A DNA stretch of 64,000 nt, taken from Candidatus Ferrigenium bremense (lineage in GTDB: Bacteria > Pseudomonadota > Gammaproteobacteria > Burkholderiales > Gallionellaceae). A program made the position numbers and the translations under genes. Shown in pieces: positions 46,107 through 55,632 of this stretch. Every line of letters begins with the position of its first letter. The first letter of the stretch is position 1. Location of the stretch: positions 62,001 through 126,000 of the forward strand of contig JAGRPI010000023.1 in assembly GCA_019449635.1 (NCBI GenBank), written 5' to 3'. Below the pieces are notes generated by a model. The model had not been told where the DNA came from, ran no database searches, and saw only the letters and a list, made by a program, of their open reading frames with translations.

Positions 46107-47765
46107 ATGAAAAGTACCGGCCTGCGATCAAAAACAACCATGCTGACACTTCCGCTCGAACCGACCGACGATCGCGCCAATCCGCATTTCAAGGACGCGG
46201 CGGGTTGCACGCAATGGCTCGGGCAACTGCAATTGACCAATCTGCAACTGGCACACAGCCTGCTGTTCACCCAGATCAACGAATTCAACCGCTATCCGAT
46301 GCGCGGCCTGGAACGGCTGAACACACTGGAGCTGCTGCGCGAGACGGTCGGCTATGTGCAGGACGACTACGCCAAAAAACTCATCGCCAAACCGCTGCCG
46401 CTGAATGAAAGCGAGCTGATGATATTCATGGCCATCGTGCAGCTCTGGCAGGCCATGGTGCTGGGCTATCAGCGTTGCCTGCAATCCTACATGGCCGGCG
46501 ACAAGCAACTCGCAAAACACGGTGCATTGCTGTGCCAGCGCTGCCTGCTGTATAGCGGGCTGGAGATCTTCGAGCACCTGCGTACCGGCTACGAATTCGA
46601 TGACAAGCTGTGGCACCAGCTGCATGAGTTGTATGGCTTCGCCGAGGGACAGGATTTCCAGGCGGACGAGGTGACCGACCCGCTGAACCAGAAATATCCG
46701 CGCAGCAGTTGCCGCAGCATCTATGTAAAAACCCTGCTGGCATGCCATGCGCGACCCGCGGAACTTTCCCGCTCGCAACTGCAACTGCTGGACAACTGGC
46801 TGACGCAATGGAGCGGAACGATGACGGTAGAGCGCAGCTATACCGCCAGCAAGGGGGACGCCCAGCCGCTCGCGATCGACCTGGTCAGCACGCGCGGATT
46901 GCAGCCGGTCAAGCAGGTCACCCACAGCAGCGCGATGCGCTATCTGGCGATGGTGCCATTGAGCAAATTGCTGCGCGTAAAGACCATCCTGTTGCAGCAA
47001 GGCCAGACCCCGCGGCAGGCCAGCCTGTGCGAGCACTGCAGCAGCAACGATTGCATCGAGCTCCTCACTTTCCTGCATCAGTGCTGGTGCGAAGACTGCA
47101 GCGCGCGTTTTGGCGAGCGGCAGCCGATCGCACAACACGCACAGCTTTGCTACAAGCCGGAAGGCATTTATGCGCACCTGTCCGGCAAGCCGTTCAGGCA
47201 ACCCGGGCGCGATAACACGCTGGGCAACACGGCGCGCCAGCAGATCGAGACCTACGGCCGGGTGCTGAAGGACGCGCACAACAAGGAACTGCTGGAAATG
47301 GGTTACCCGCTGGAAACCTGGCGCCTCGATAACGAAAGCATATCGGGAGCGCGCCTGACGCGCGAGGACACGTTCGGCGGGCGGTTAAGCCACAACCAGC
47401 TGGTTGCCTTGCACCCCGACGACGCGGAAACTTTCATGCTGGGAATCGCGGCCTGGGCGAACGTCACGCGCACCGGACAATTGCAGATCGGCGTGCGCTA
47501 TCTGCCCGGCTCTGCCGGGGCAGTCAGCATGCGGGCGACCGGAGTAAACATGACGGTACCGGAAAAATACGTTCCGGCATTCCTGCTGTCCGCCGTTGCG
47601 GCAATCAATATTCCCGCCAGCCTGATCATTCCGCGCGACTGGTTTCAGCCGGACCGGGTGGTGGAAATACTGCATCAGAACGGCGAAAAAGAGCATATGA
47701 AAATGGGTTTCAGCGTGGAACACGGAATCGACTACGAGCGCGTCAGCTTCACGCTGGCGTATTGA
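46107..47765 (+). CDS. uncharacterised protein with C-terminal PilZ-like domain
   Basis: A 552-residue cytoplasmic protein. The N-terminal 290 residues are helical (LERLNTLELLRETVGYVQDD; LLCQRCLLYSGLEIFEHLR). A Cys cluster follows near residues 308-333 (LCEHCSSNDC and CWCEDC), possibly a zinc site. From about residue 395 there is a PilZ-like domain: DNESISGARL matches the D/N-x-S-x-x-G motif, followed by LSHNQLVALHPDDAETFMLG and GQLQIGVRYLPG. The RxxxR half of the c-di-GMP site is not evident. It is likely a c-di-GMP-type or degenerate PilZ regulator. ATGs at 46107 and 46140 are possible starts. Confidence 0.6.
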   Translation: MKSTGLRSKTTMLTLPLEPTDDRANPHFKDAAGCTQWLGQLQLTNLQLAHSLLFTQINEFNRYPMRGLERLNTLELLRETVGYVQDDYAKKLIAKPLPLNESELMIFMAIVQLWQAMVLGYQRCLQSYMAGDKQLAKHGALLCQRCLLYSGLEIFEHLRTGYEFDDKLWHQLHELYGFAEGQDFQADEVTDPLNQKYPRSSCRSIYVKTLLACHARPAELSRSQLQLLDNWLTQWSGTMTVERSYTASKGDAQPLAIDLVSTRGLQPVKQVTHSSAMRYLAMVPLSKLLRVKTILLQQGQTPRQASLCEHCSSNDCIELLTFLHQCWCEDCSARFGERQPIAQHAQLCYKPEGIYAHLSGKPFRQPGRDNTLGNTARQQIETYGRVLKDAHNKELLEMGYPLETWRLDNESISGARLTREDTFGGRLSHNQLVALHPDDAETFMLGIAAWANVTRTGQLQIGVRYLPGSAGAVSMRATGVNMTVPEKYVPAFLLSAVAAINIPASLIIPRDWFQPDRVVEILHQNGEKEHMKMGFSVEHGIDYERVSFTLAY

Positions 47766-47844
47766 GAATTATCTGCAAACAAAACCCGCAGGATAAGCAT
47801 CGCCATACTCACGCTTCGAATCATCAAACTGAAAAAAACAGCTC

Positions 47845-47966
47845 AGCCACAGATAAACACGAATGTACACGGATTATCTGCAGGTTGACTTCCTTGTTCT
47901 GAGCACCATTCAGATGAATGATGAATTTCCCATCATGGCTTGATTTGTCCGTGATTATCCGTGGCT
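47845..47966. repeat. CCACGGAT inverted repeat, copy 5
   Basis: The left arm AGCCACAGATAAACACGAAT and the right arm GTCCGTGATTATCCGTGGCT surround a unique centre between two convergent genes. The rest of the gap (47766-47844) shows nothing. Confidence 0.8.
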
Positions 47967-47982
47967 GATTGCGGTTCCAGAT

Positions 47983-49059
47983 TCAGCCCAGCACCGGGTA
48001 ATCGATATATCCCTTTGCGCCGGGCGTATAGAACGTGCTGGGGTCGGGCGCATTCAGCGCCGCGCCGGTTTTCCACCGCGCAACCAGATCCGGGTTGGCG
48101 AGGAACGGGCGTCCCACGGCAACCAGATTGCATTTACCCGAATCCAGATCGCTCTCGGCGCGCGCGGCGTCGTAGCCGCCGGAAAGGATCAATGCGCCCT
48201 TGAACGCGCTGCGGAACGACGCCTTGATCGAATCTGGCACCGGCGGCGCGCCCATCGCCGAGTGGTCGACGAGGTGGATATAGGCCAGCCCGCGCATGTC
48301 GAGTTGCTGCGCCAGCCAGGTGTAGTCCGCTTCCATCGCATCGTACAGCGGCATATCGTTGAACACGCCGAACGGCGACAGGCGTATGCCGACCCTGTCC
48401 TTGCCGATGGCGATGACCACCGCCTCGGCGACCTCGAGCACGAAACGTGCGCGGTTCTCGATCGGGCCGCCGTAGCGATCCGTGCGCCGGTTCGAGTTCG
48501 GGCGGATGAACTGCTCGAGCAGATAGCCGTTCGCCGCATGCAGCTCGACGCCATCGCACCCCGCCGCCACGGCGTTCTGCGCGGCCTGCGCGAATTCCCC
48601 TATGGCGGTCTTGATGTCCGCAGCAGACATTTCCTGCGGCGCGGCATTCGGCTTCATCCCTTCGGCATCGGTATAAATCTCGCCGGCGGCCGCCACCGCC
48701 GACGGCGCCAGCACGCGCCCGCCCGCTGGCAGGTTGAGCTCATGGCCGATGCGCCCGGTGTGCATGAGCTGCATGAACAGCTTCGCGCCCTGCGCGTGAA
48801 CCGCATCGGTGACGCGCTGCCACCCCGCAACCTGCGCCGCGGAAAATATGCCGGGGATGCGCGGGTAGCCCAGCCCGTTGGGGGACGGCGACGTGCCTTC
48901 GGTGACGATCAGGCCGGCGGTCGCGCGCTGCGCGTAATACTCTGCCATCAGTTCGTTCGGGATATTGCCGATGGCGCGGTTGCGCGTCATCGGCGACATG
49001 ACCAGGCGATTCTGCAGCGTAAATTGGCCTAAAGTGGTTCTTGAGAATAGAAGCGACAT
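47983..49059 (-). CDS. old yellow enzyme family alkene reductase (NemA-like)
   Basis: A 358-residue FMN-containing TIM-barrel enoate reductase. It begins LLFSRTTLGQFTLQNRLVMSPMTRNRA and shows ELMAEYYAQRATAGLIVTEG, the GCDGVELHAANGYLLEQF active-site region near residue 180 and NRRTDRYGGPIENRARF. NAD(P)H-dependent reduction of activated double bonds or nitro/nitrate esters is expected. The ATG at 49059 has GGAGG ten bases before it. It follows ftsX on the same strand, but the 115-base gap suggests its own promoter. Confidence 0.92.
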   Translation of the reverse strand: MSLLFSRTTLGQFTLQNRLVMSPMTRNRAIGNIPNELMAEYYAQRATAGLIVTEGTSPSPNGLGYPRIPGIFSAAQVAGWQRVTDAVHAQGAKLFMQLMHTGRIGHELNLPAGGRVLAPSAVAAAGEIYTDAEGMKPNAAPQEMSAADIKTAIGEFAQAAQNAVAAGCDGVELHAANGYLLEQFIRPNSNRRTDRYGGPIENRARFVLEVAEAVVIAIGKDRVGIRLSPFGVFNDMPLYDAMEADYTWLAQQLDMRGLAYIHLVDHSAMGAPPVPDSIKASFRSAFKGALILSGGYDAARAESDLDSGKCNLVAVGRPFLANPDLVARWKTGAALNAPDPSTFYTPGAKGYIDYPVLG

Positions 49060-49175
49060 GATTGCACCTCCAAAAAATGATGAAGTCACCAGCTTGGCGA
49101 CAATATACTCCGAATCAAACGGGTTGGAATCTCCGGCTGATCCCTTTGGGTTGTACCTGGCGCAACTTACGGCAT

Positions 49176-50080
49176 TCAGCGCGGCTCGATCTGCGACAGA
49201 TGCCGCGCCACCGACAGCCATGCGCCCAGCCAGCCGAGATAGACCGAGAACAGCAGCAGCGACAGGCTGTCACCGAGCGACAGCGGATGCAGCACGAAAC
49301 GGCTCGCATAGAGCTGCGCTAGCGCGCCGAGTTGCCCGTTGAGCAGCAGCAGGCTGGCGGTGACGATGAGCCAGGCCATGATGCCGCCGAGCAGTCCCTG
49401 TGCCGCGCCGAAATACAGGAACGGGCGGCGGATGAAGCCGTCGGTCGCGCCGATCAGTTTGGCGACTTCGATCTCGTCGCGCTGCGTGAGTATCTGCAGG
49501 CGGATGGTGTTGAAGGTGACGGCGATCAGCGCGAGACTGAGCAGGCTGGCAAGGATCAGCACCCCCATCCGCCCGAACCTGAGCAGGGCTTCGAGCTTGT
49601 AGGCCCAGGCCGAGTCGAGTTGCGCTTCGCTGATCCTGGGCAGTTTCGCCAGCTCACCGCGCAACATATCGAGCGCCTGCGCATCGCCCGGCTTGGGATG
49701 GACGACGAAGGCGTCCGGCAACGGGTTCTGCTGCAGCCCGCCGATCAGGTCGGACAGCCCGGTGCTTTGCTTGAGCTGCTCCAGCGCTTGCGCGCGGGTG
49801 ACGAATTCGACGCCGGCGACGGCCGGGTGCTGGGCAAGCTGCTTGTGCAGCCGGTCGACGTCTTCCGCCTTCGCATTCATCTCCAGGAACAGGCTGATCT
49901 GCGGCGTGCCGGAAAATTGCGCGACCAGTCCCTGCGCATTTTGCAGCAGCAGGTACATGCCGGCGGGCAGGCTGAGCGCGATGCCGATGGCCAGGATATT
50001 GAGGAACCCCGCCAGCCTTGAGGCGAACATGCGGCGCAGCACGGCGCGCAGCACACCGAGGTGCAGTGCAAAAGCGCGCG

Positions 50081-50084
<4 letters not shown>
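49176..50084 (-). CDS. ftsX: cell division ABC transporter permease FtsX
   Basis: A 302-residue inner-membrane protein with four transmembrane helices: one near residues 22-46, then a periplasmic loop, and three in the C-terminal third (ASLLSLALIAVTFNTIRLQI; GLLGGIMAWLIVTASLLLL; final LLLFSVYLGWLGAW). With FtsE it links the divisome to peptidoglycan hydrolases through the periplasmic domain. It overlaps ftsE by four bases. Length is normal. Confidence 0.93.
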
Positions 50085-50731
<647 letters not shown>

Positions 50732-50747
50732 CCCAAAAACCTCAGTT

Positions 50748-50877
50748 AGCCACAGATTTACACGGATAAACACGGATAAAACATTCTGCGAGGGGTTGGT
50801 CTTTCGCTCGAACAGCGCATAAAAAAAGCCGGGACAACTCGCAGTTCATCTGTGTCGATCCGTGTTCATCCGTGGCT
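50748..50877. repeat. CCACGGAT inverted repeat, copy 6
   Basis: The left arm AGCCACAGATTTACACGGAT and the right arm ATCCGTGTTCATCCGTGGCT enclose a unique centre that contains GAACAGCGCATAAAAAAAGC. It lies between ftsY and ftsE, so the operon is interrupted by the repeat. Confidence 0.82.
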
Positions 50878-50894
50878 CAATGTATTTCTCGAGA

Positions 50895-51866
50895 TCATTC
50901 GTCCAATCCCAGCAGCGCGGCGACAAAATCCTCCGCGAAGAACGGGCGCAGGTCGTCCAGCCCTTCGCCCACGCCGATGAATCGCACCGGTATCGGATGC
51001 GCCCGGGCGATCGCGGCGATCACGCCGCCCTTGGCGGTGCCGTCCAGCTTGGTCAGGATCAGCCCGGTCACGCCGAGCGCCTCGTCGAAGGCCTTGACCT
51101 GCGAGAGCGCGTTCTGCCCGGTGTTGGCGTCCAACACCAGCAGCACCTCATGCGGGGCTTCGGGTAGCGCCTTGGCGATGACGCGCTTGACCTTCTTGAT
51201 CTCTTCCATCAGGTGCGCCTGCGTGGTCAGCCGCCCGGCGGTGTCGGCCAGCACCACGTCGATCTTGCGCGCCTGCGCGGCTTGCACGGCGTCATAGATC
51301 ACCGCGGCGGCATCGCCGCCCTGTTGCGCGATGACCGTCACGTTGTTGCGTTCGCCCCACGCCGCCAGTTGTTCGCGCGCCGCGGCGCGGAAGGTGTCGC
51401 CTGCAGCGAGCAATACCGACAGCCCCTGCGATTGCAGGTATTTCGCCAACTTGCCGATCGAGGTGGTCTTGCCCGCGCCATTCACCCCGCACAGCATGAT
51501 GACGAACGGTTTATGGGCTTTAACCTGATCTGGGGCCTGCAGCGGTTGCGCCAGCGGCTTGAGCAGTTTGAGCAGGCAGTGCGCGAGGGCTTCCCTGAGT
51601 TGTGCCGCTTCGCTCAGATGATGCTCCCTGACGTAGCGGCGCAGGTCGGCGAGCAGCGCGCTGGTCGCGTCCATGCCGACATCGGCGGTGATCAGAATGG
51701 TTTCCAGCTCCTCGTAGAGGTCGTCGTCGATCTTTCCGCCGCGGCCAAACAGGCCGGTCAGTTGGCTGCCGGTGCGCGCCAGGCCGGATTTCAGGCGCGC
51801 GACCCAGCCGTTGCCGGATTTTTCTTCGGGCGTGCCGGACGGATTTTTTTTCAGGAAGCTGAACAT
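50895..51866 (-). CDS. ftsY: signal recognition particle receptor FtsY
   Basis: A 323-residue SRP GTPase, docking the SRP-ribosome complex at the membrane. The short N-terminal part (FSFLKKNPSGTPEE) lacks the long acidic A domain of E. coli FtsY. The NG domain shows GVNGAGKTTSIGKLAKYL near residue 125, the DTFRAAAREQL segment, DTAGRLTTQ near residue 207 and the TKLDGTAKGG motif near residue 270. Encoded upstream of ftsE and ftsX in the order typical of proteobacteria. Confidence 0.95.
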   Translation of the reverse strand: MFSFLKKNPSGTPEEKSGNGWVARLKSGLARTGSQLTGLFGRGGKIDDDLYEELETILITADVGMDATSALLADLRRYVREHHLSEAAQLREALAHCLLKLLKPLAQPLQAPDQVKAHKPFVIMLCGVNGAGKTTSIGKLAKYLQSQGLSVLLAAGDTFRAAAREQLAAWGERNNVTVIAQQGGDAAAVIYDAVQAAQARKIDVVLADTAGRLTTQAHLMEEIKKVKRVIAKALPEAPHEVLLVLDANTGQNALSQVKAFDEALGVTGLILTKLDGTAKGGVIAAIARAHPIPVRFIGVGEGLDDLRPFFAEDFVAALLGLDE

Positions 51867-51903
51867 TCGGGACGCATTCTGAACATAGGTAAACGGGGCA
51901 TCA

Positions 51904-52053
51904 TATACATAGCGTCAGAAATCGCAGCGAGCGGCTTTGAGGCGGGTGAGGCCGGAGCGCAGCACTCGGAGCATACACGGCAGTATGTAAGGAGTGCGAG
52001 CGCCGCCCGATTCCGCCACAAAGTCGCGCAGTAGGTATATGCCGCTATGTATA
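51904..52053. mobile_element. 150-bp structured element with 11-bp terminal inverted repeats (MITE-like)
   Basis: TATACATAGCG at 51904-51914 is the perfect reverse complement of 52043-52053. Inside, 51931-51945 pairs with 52013-52027 (13 of 15), and at the centre GCACTC/GAGTGC (51962, 51992) encloses CATAC/GTATG (51972, 51983). The whole unit folds into one long hairpin. The right end supplies TATAAT at 52050-52055, possibly the -10 box of the next gene. No coding potential. Confidence 0.65.
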
Positions 52054-52098
52054 ATGCGCACGCATTTTATGCCGATTACATGTTCTAGGGCTAGGTAC

Positions 52099-53460
52099 AT
52101 GAGAGCTTATTTGTTTTGCATCACGCTGCTGCTGGGAGGCGTGCAGACTGCCGCGCAGGCGGAGGTATTCGAACGCACGCTGGCGAACGGCCTGAAGGTC
52201 ATCGTCAAGGAAGACCACCGCGCGCCGGTGGTGGTGCAACAGATCTGGTACAAGGCGGGCAGCATGGACGAGCGCACCGGCGTGACCGGCATCGCGCATG
52301 TGCTGGAGCACCTCATGTTCAAGGGCACCCATACCGTGCCGGCGGGCGAATTCTCCAGGCGCATCTCGGCGGCGGGCGGGCGCGAGAACGCTTTCACCAG
52401 CTATGACTACACCGCCTATTTCCAGCAACTGCACAAGTCGAAGCTGCCGCTGGCGATGGAGCTGGAAGCCGACCGGATGCGCAACCTGAATCTCACCGCC
52501 GCCGATTTCGCCAGGGAGATCAAGGTGGTCATGGAAGAGCGCCGCCTGCGCACCGACGACGAGGCGCATGCGCTGTTGCAGGAAAAGATGATGGCGACGA
52601 TCTACCAGCAGCATCCCTACCGGCATCCGATCATCGGCTGGATGAGCGACCTGGAGTCTCTTACCGTGGGCGACGCCAAGGCGTGGTATGACCGCTGGTA
52701 CGCGCCGAACAACGCCACGCTGGTCATCGGCGGCGACGTCAAGGCAAGTGAAGTCTTCGCGCTGGCACAACGCCACTACGGCGCAATCCCCAGGCGCGCC
52801 ATGCCGCCGCGGCGCAACTTCATCGAGCCCAGGCAGGCCGGTATCAAGCGCATGGTAGTGAAGGCGCCCGCCGAGTTGCCGCATCTGGTGATGAGCTACC
52901 ACGCGCCCACGCTGCAGAATCCCGCACAGGACTGGCAGCCTTACGCATTGCAGATCCTCGCCGGCGTGCTGGACGGCAACGAATCGGCGCGCCTCAACAA
53001 ACACCTGGTGCGCGAGCAGCAGGTCGCCAGCGGGGCAGGCGCAGGTTATGACCTCACTTCGCGCGGCCCCAGCCTGTTCACCCTCGAAGCCACGCCCAGC
53101 GAAGGCAGGACGGTGAATGATGTCGAGGCCGCGTTGCGCGGGGAGATCGCGCAACTGGTCAGGGACGGCGTGAGCGAGGAAGAGCTGCAACGCGTCAAGG
53201 CGCAGGTGGTGGCGGGCGAAGTGTACAAGCTCGACTCGCTGTTTTACCAGGCGATGCAGATCGGGCAGATGGAGAGCATCGGTCTGACCCACCGCGCGAT
53301 CCCGGTGATACTGGAAAAACTCCAGGCGGTGACGGCGGAACAGGTGCGGCAAGCCGCTGAGGCAATTTTGCAGGACGACAGCCTGACCGTTGCGGTGCTC
53401 GACCCGCAGCCGCTTTCCGGGAAACCGAAAGCTCCTCAAGGAGCGGCCCATGCACATTAA
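52099..53460 (+). CDS. M16-family zinc protease, catalytic subunit
   Basis: A 453-residue pitrilysin-family peptidase. A signal peptide (residues 1-20, YLFCITLLLGGVQTAAQA) directs it to the periplasm. The inverted zinc motif HVLEHLMFKG (HxxEH) is near residue 68, with a third Glu ligand in MELEADRMRNL. Chain length fits the half-molecule type that works with a second M16 protein, encoded next with an 11-base overlap. The start at 52099 fits the signal peptide, whereas upstream codons lie in the 150-bp element. Confidence 0.9.
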   Translation: MRAYLFCITLLLGGVQTAAQAEVFERTLANGLKVIVKEDHRAPVVVQQIWYKAGSMDERTGVTGIAHVLEHLMFKGTHTVPAGEFSRRISAAGGRENAFTSYDYTAYFQQLHKSKLPLAMELEADRMRNLNLTAADFAREIKVVMEERRLRTDDEAHALLQEKMMATIYQQHPYRHPIIGWMSDLESLTVGDAKAWYDRWYAPNNATLVIGGDVKASEVFALAQRHYGAIPRRAMPPRRNFIEPRQAGIKRMVVKAPAELPHLVMSYHAPTLQNPAQDWQPYALQILAGVLDGNESARLNKHLVREQQVASGAGAGYDLTSRGPSLFTLEATPSEGRTVNDVEAALRGEIAQLVRDGVSEEELQRVKAQVVAGEVYKLDSLFYQAMQIGQMESIGLTHRAIPVILEKLQAVTAEQVRQAAEAILQDDSLTVAVLDPQPLSGKPKAPQGAAHAH

Positions 53461-54955
53461 CCCGAATAATCCATTGGAAAACTCTACCCCCACCCCCCCT
53501 CCAGCCTCCCCCTTGAAGGGGAGAGAGTACGCCGCTGCATCTGACTTTCAACCTCCCCTTCAAGGGGAGGGCTGGGGTAGGGATGGGTTAAATTCGGCTA
53601 ATGGGCAATCCGGGATTAAAACACTTCATAAGCGTTTGTTCGGGTTGCTGGTTGTGTGGTTGTCACTTTCGGTCACGACCGCCTTTGCCACCCCCAACAT
53701 CCAGCACTGGCAGAGTGCCGGCGGCACGAAGGTGTTGTTCGTGGAAAATCACGACATTCCGATGCTGGATGTGTCGGTAAGCCTTCCGGCGGGCAGCAGT
53801 TTCGATGCCGCAGAGAAATCCGGCGTAGCGGGGCTGACCCACCATCTGCTGGACCTGGGCGCGGAAGGATTGAGCGAGGACGATATCGCGCGCGGCATGG
53901 CGGACATCGGCGCGCAACTCGGCGGCAGCTTCGACCAGGACAGGGCCAGCGTGTCATTGCGCACCTTGAGCAGCGCGGCGCAGCGCGACAAGGCCTTGGA
54001 CATCATGGCGCGCGTGCTGCAACGCCCGCTGTTTCCCGAAGCGATTCTGGTGCGCGAGAAGACGCGGGTGATCGCCGCGCTGAAAGAAGCCGAAACCAAA
54101 CCGGAAAGCATTGCCGACAAGGCTTTCCATAAGGCGGTATTCGGTATGCATCCTTATGCGCTGCCGGTTTCCGGAGACGTCGCCAGCGTGGAGAAGATCA
54201 CCGTGCAGGACCTCTCCGGCTTCTATCGCGCGCATTACCGGGCCGGCGGCGCGGTAGTCGCCATCATGGGCGATATCACGCGGCCGCAAGCCGAGGCGAT
54301 TGCGCAGCAACTCACCGAAAAATTGCCGTCATCGGATGCGCCCGCCGCATTGCCCGAGGTGGCGATGCACATCCCCGCCAGCGAGCAGCGCATCGCCCAT
54401 CCCGCCAGCCAGAGCCACATCCTGGTCGGCGCGCCGGGCATGGCGCGCAACGACCCGGATTATTTCCCGCTGTATGTCGGCAACCATATCCTCGGCGGCG
54501 GCGGTTTTGTGTCGCGCCTGATGAACGAGGTGCGCGAAAAGCGCGGCCTGGCCTACAGCGTCTACAGCTACTTCATGCCGTTGAAACAGCCGGGCGCGTT
54601 CCAGCTCGGCCTGCAAACCAAGAAGGAACAGGCCGATGAGGCTCTGCAGCTGGTACGCCACACGCTCGCGGAATTCATCGCCAAAGGCCCGACGGAAAAG
54701 GAATTGCTGGCTGCCAAGCAGAACATCATCGGCGGCTTCCCGCTGCGCATCGACAGCAACCGCAAGATACTCGATTACCTGAGCATCATCGGCTTCTATG
54801 ATTTGCCGCTGACCTATCTGGACGATTTCACGCGCAGGGTCGAGCAGGTCAACGTCGCGCAGGTCCGCGACGCGTTCAGGCGCCATATCGACCCGCAGGC
54901 GATGGCGACGGTGATCGTGGGTGCGCCGGAAGAGAAATCGGGGCAGGTGAAATAA
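53450..54955 (+). CDS. M16-family protein, non-catalytic partner subunit
   Basis: A 501-residue M16 relative lacking the zinc motif: the matching position reads GLTHHLLDLG in place of HxxEH. It keeps the C-terminal substrate-binding segment NEVREKRGLAYSVYSYF (Arg/Tyr pair) near residue 365. This active/inactive pairing is known for heterodimeric M16B peptidases. From the ATG at 53450 the first 60 or so residues are encoded by a GC-rich repeat and precede the signal peptide (LFGLLVVWLSLSVTTAFA). A TTG at about 53633 is a possible alternative start giving a normal N terminus. Confidence 0.82.
   Translation: MHINPNNPLENSTPTPPPASPLKGREYAAASDFQPPLQGEGWGRDGLNSANGQSGIKTLHKRLFGLLVVWLSLSVTTAFATPNIQHWQSAGGTKVLFVENHDIPMLDVSVSLPAGSSFDAAEKSGVAGLTHHLLDLGAEGLSEDDIARGMADIGAQLGGSFDQDRASVSLRTLSSAAQRDKALDIMARVLQRPLFPEAILVREKTRVIAALKEAETKPESIADKAFHKAVFGMHPYALPVSGDVASVEKITVQDLSGFYRAHYRAGGAVVAIMGDITRPQAEAIAQQLTEKLPSSDAPAALPEVAMHIPASEQRIAHPASQSHILVGAPGMARNDPDYFPLYVGNHILGGGGFVSRLMNEVREKRGLAYSVYSYFMPLKQPGAFQLGLQTKKEQADEALQLVRHTLAEFIAKGPTEKELLAAKQNIIGGFPLRIDSNRKILDYLSIIGFYDLPLTYLDDFTRRVEQVNVAQVRDAFRRHIDPQAMATVIVGAPEEKSGQVK
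53488..53585. repeat. GC-rich GGGGAGG repeat at the 5' end of the second M16 gene
   Basis: Inverted CCCCCTTGAAGGGGAGAG and CTCCCCTTCAAGGGGAGGG units with a short unique stretch between. It sits between the stop codon of the first M16 gene and the signal peptide codons of the second, in an open frame. Confidence 0.8.
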
Positions 54956-54972
54956 CCCCGGAAGAGCATACT

Positions 54973-55063
54973 GGCCACGGATAGACACGGATGACCACGG
55001 ATAACAACGAGTAATGATTCTCATCCGTGTAAATCCGTGTCTATCCGTGTCTATCCGTGGCTA
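54973..55063. repeat. CCACGGAT inverted repeat, copy 7
   Basis: The left arm GGCCACGGATAGACACGGAT and the right arm carries four ATCCGTG words and ends ATCCGTGGCT. It lies between the M16 pair and rsmD and runs to three bases before the rsmD ribosome binding site. Confidence 0.85.
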
Positions 55064-55078
55064 ATCAAGGAGCCCAGA

Positions 55079-55621
55079 ATAAATAAGGTGCGCATCATCG
55101 GCGGCGAGCTGCGCAGCCGCGTCATCAGTTTTCCCGATGCAGAAGGCCTGCGCCCCACGCCGGACCGCGTGCGCGAGACACTGTTCAACTGGCTGGGACA
55201 GACACTCTACGGGCGGACCTGCCTGGATCTGTTCGCCGGGAGCGGCGCGCTCGGGTTTGAAGCCGCTTCACGCGGAGCGGAACGGGTGGTGATGGTGGAG
55301 AAGAATCCTGCGGTTTTTCGCGCCCTGCAGGACAACATCGCAAAATTGGCCTGCGCTAACATTTTCGCATATCGCCAAGATGGGTTAGAATTCGCATCAC
55401 GCGATGTGCATCGGTATGACGTGATTTTTCTGGATCCGCCGTTTCAGAGCAATTACCTGCCCAAGCTGCTGAAAATCCTGCCGCAACACTTGAATGAAAA
55501 CGGCATGCTATATGTCGAATCAGGCGCTGCGATCGATGTTGTTCTGCCCTGGCAGACAATAAAATCGGGCAAGGCAGGGCAGGTGCATTATCAGTTACTG
55601 GGCATTCCCGCAAACGATTAG
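55079..55621 (+). CDS. rsmD: 16S rRNA (guanine(966)-N(2))-methyltransferase
   Basis: A 180-residue methyltransferase modifying G966 of 16S rRNA. Conserved are [28 protein letters not shown], the SAM-binding [17 protein letters not shown] near residue 56 and the catalytic DPPF in VIFLDPPFQ near residue 118. An AAGGAG at 55067-55072 lies six bases before an ATA codon at 55079, the place where ATG would be expected. GTG at 55088 (M-RIIGG) and GTG at 55037 (inside a repeat) are other options. ATA is listed on spacing grounds and is uncertain. Confidence 0.85.
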   Translation: MNKVRIIGGELRSRVISFPDAEGLRPTPDRVRETLFNWLGQTLYGRTCLDLFAGSGALGFEAASRGAERVVMVEKNPAVFRALQDNIAKLACANIFAYRQDGLEFASRDVHRYDVIFLDPPFQSNYLPKLLKILPQHLNENGMLYVESGAAIDVVLPWQTIKSGKAGQVHYQLLGIPAND

Positions 55622-55632
55622 AGTGGCTGCAA

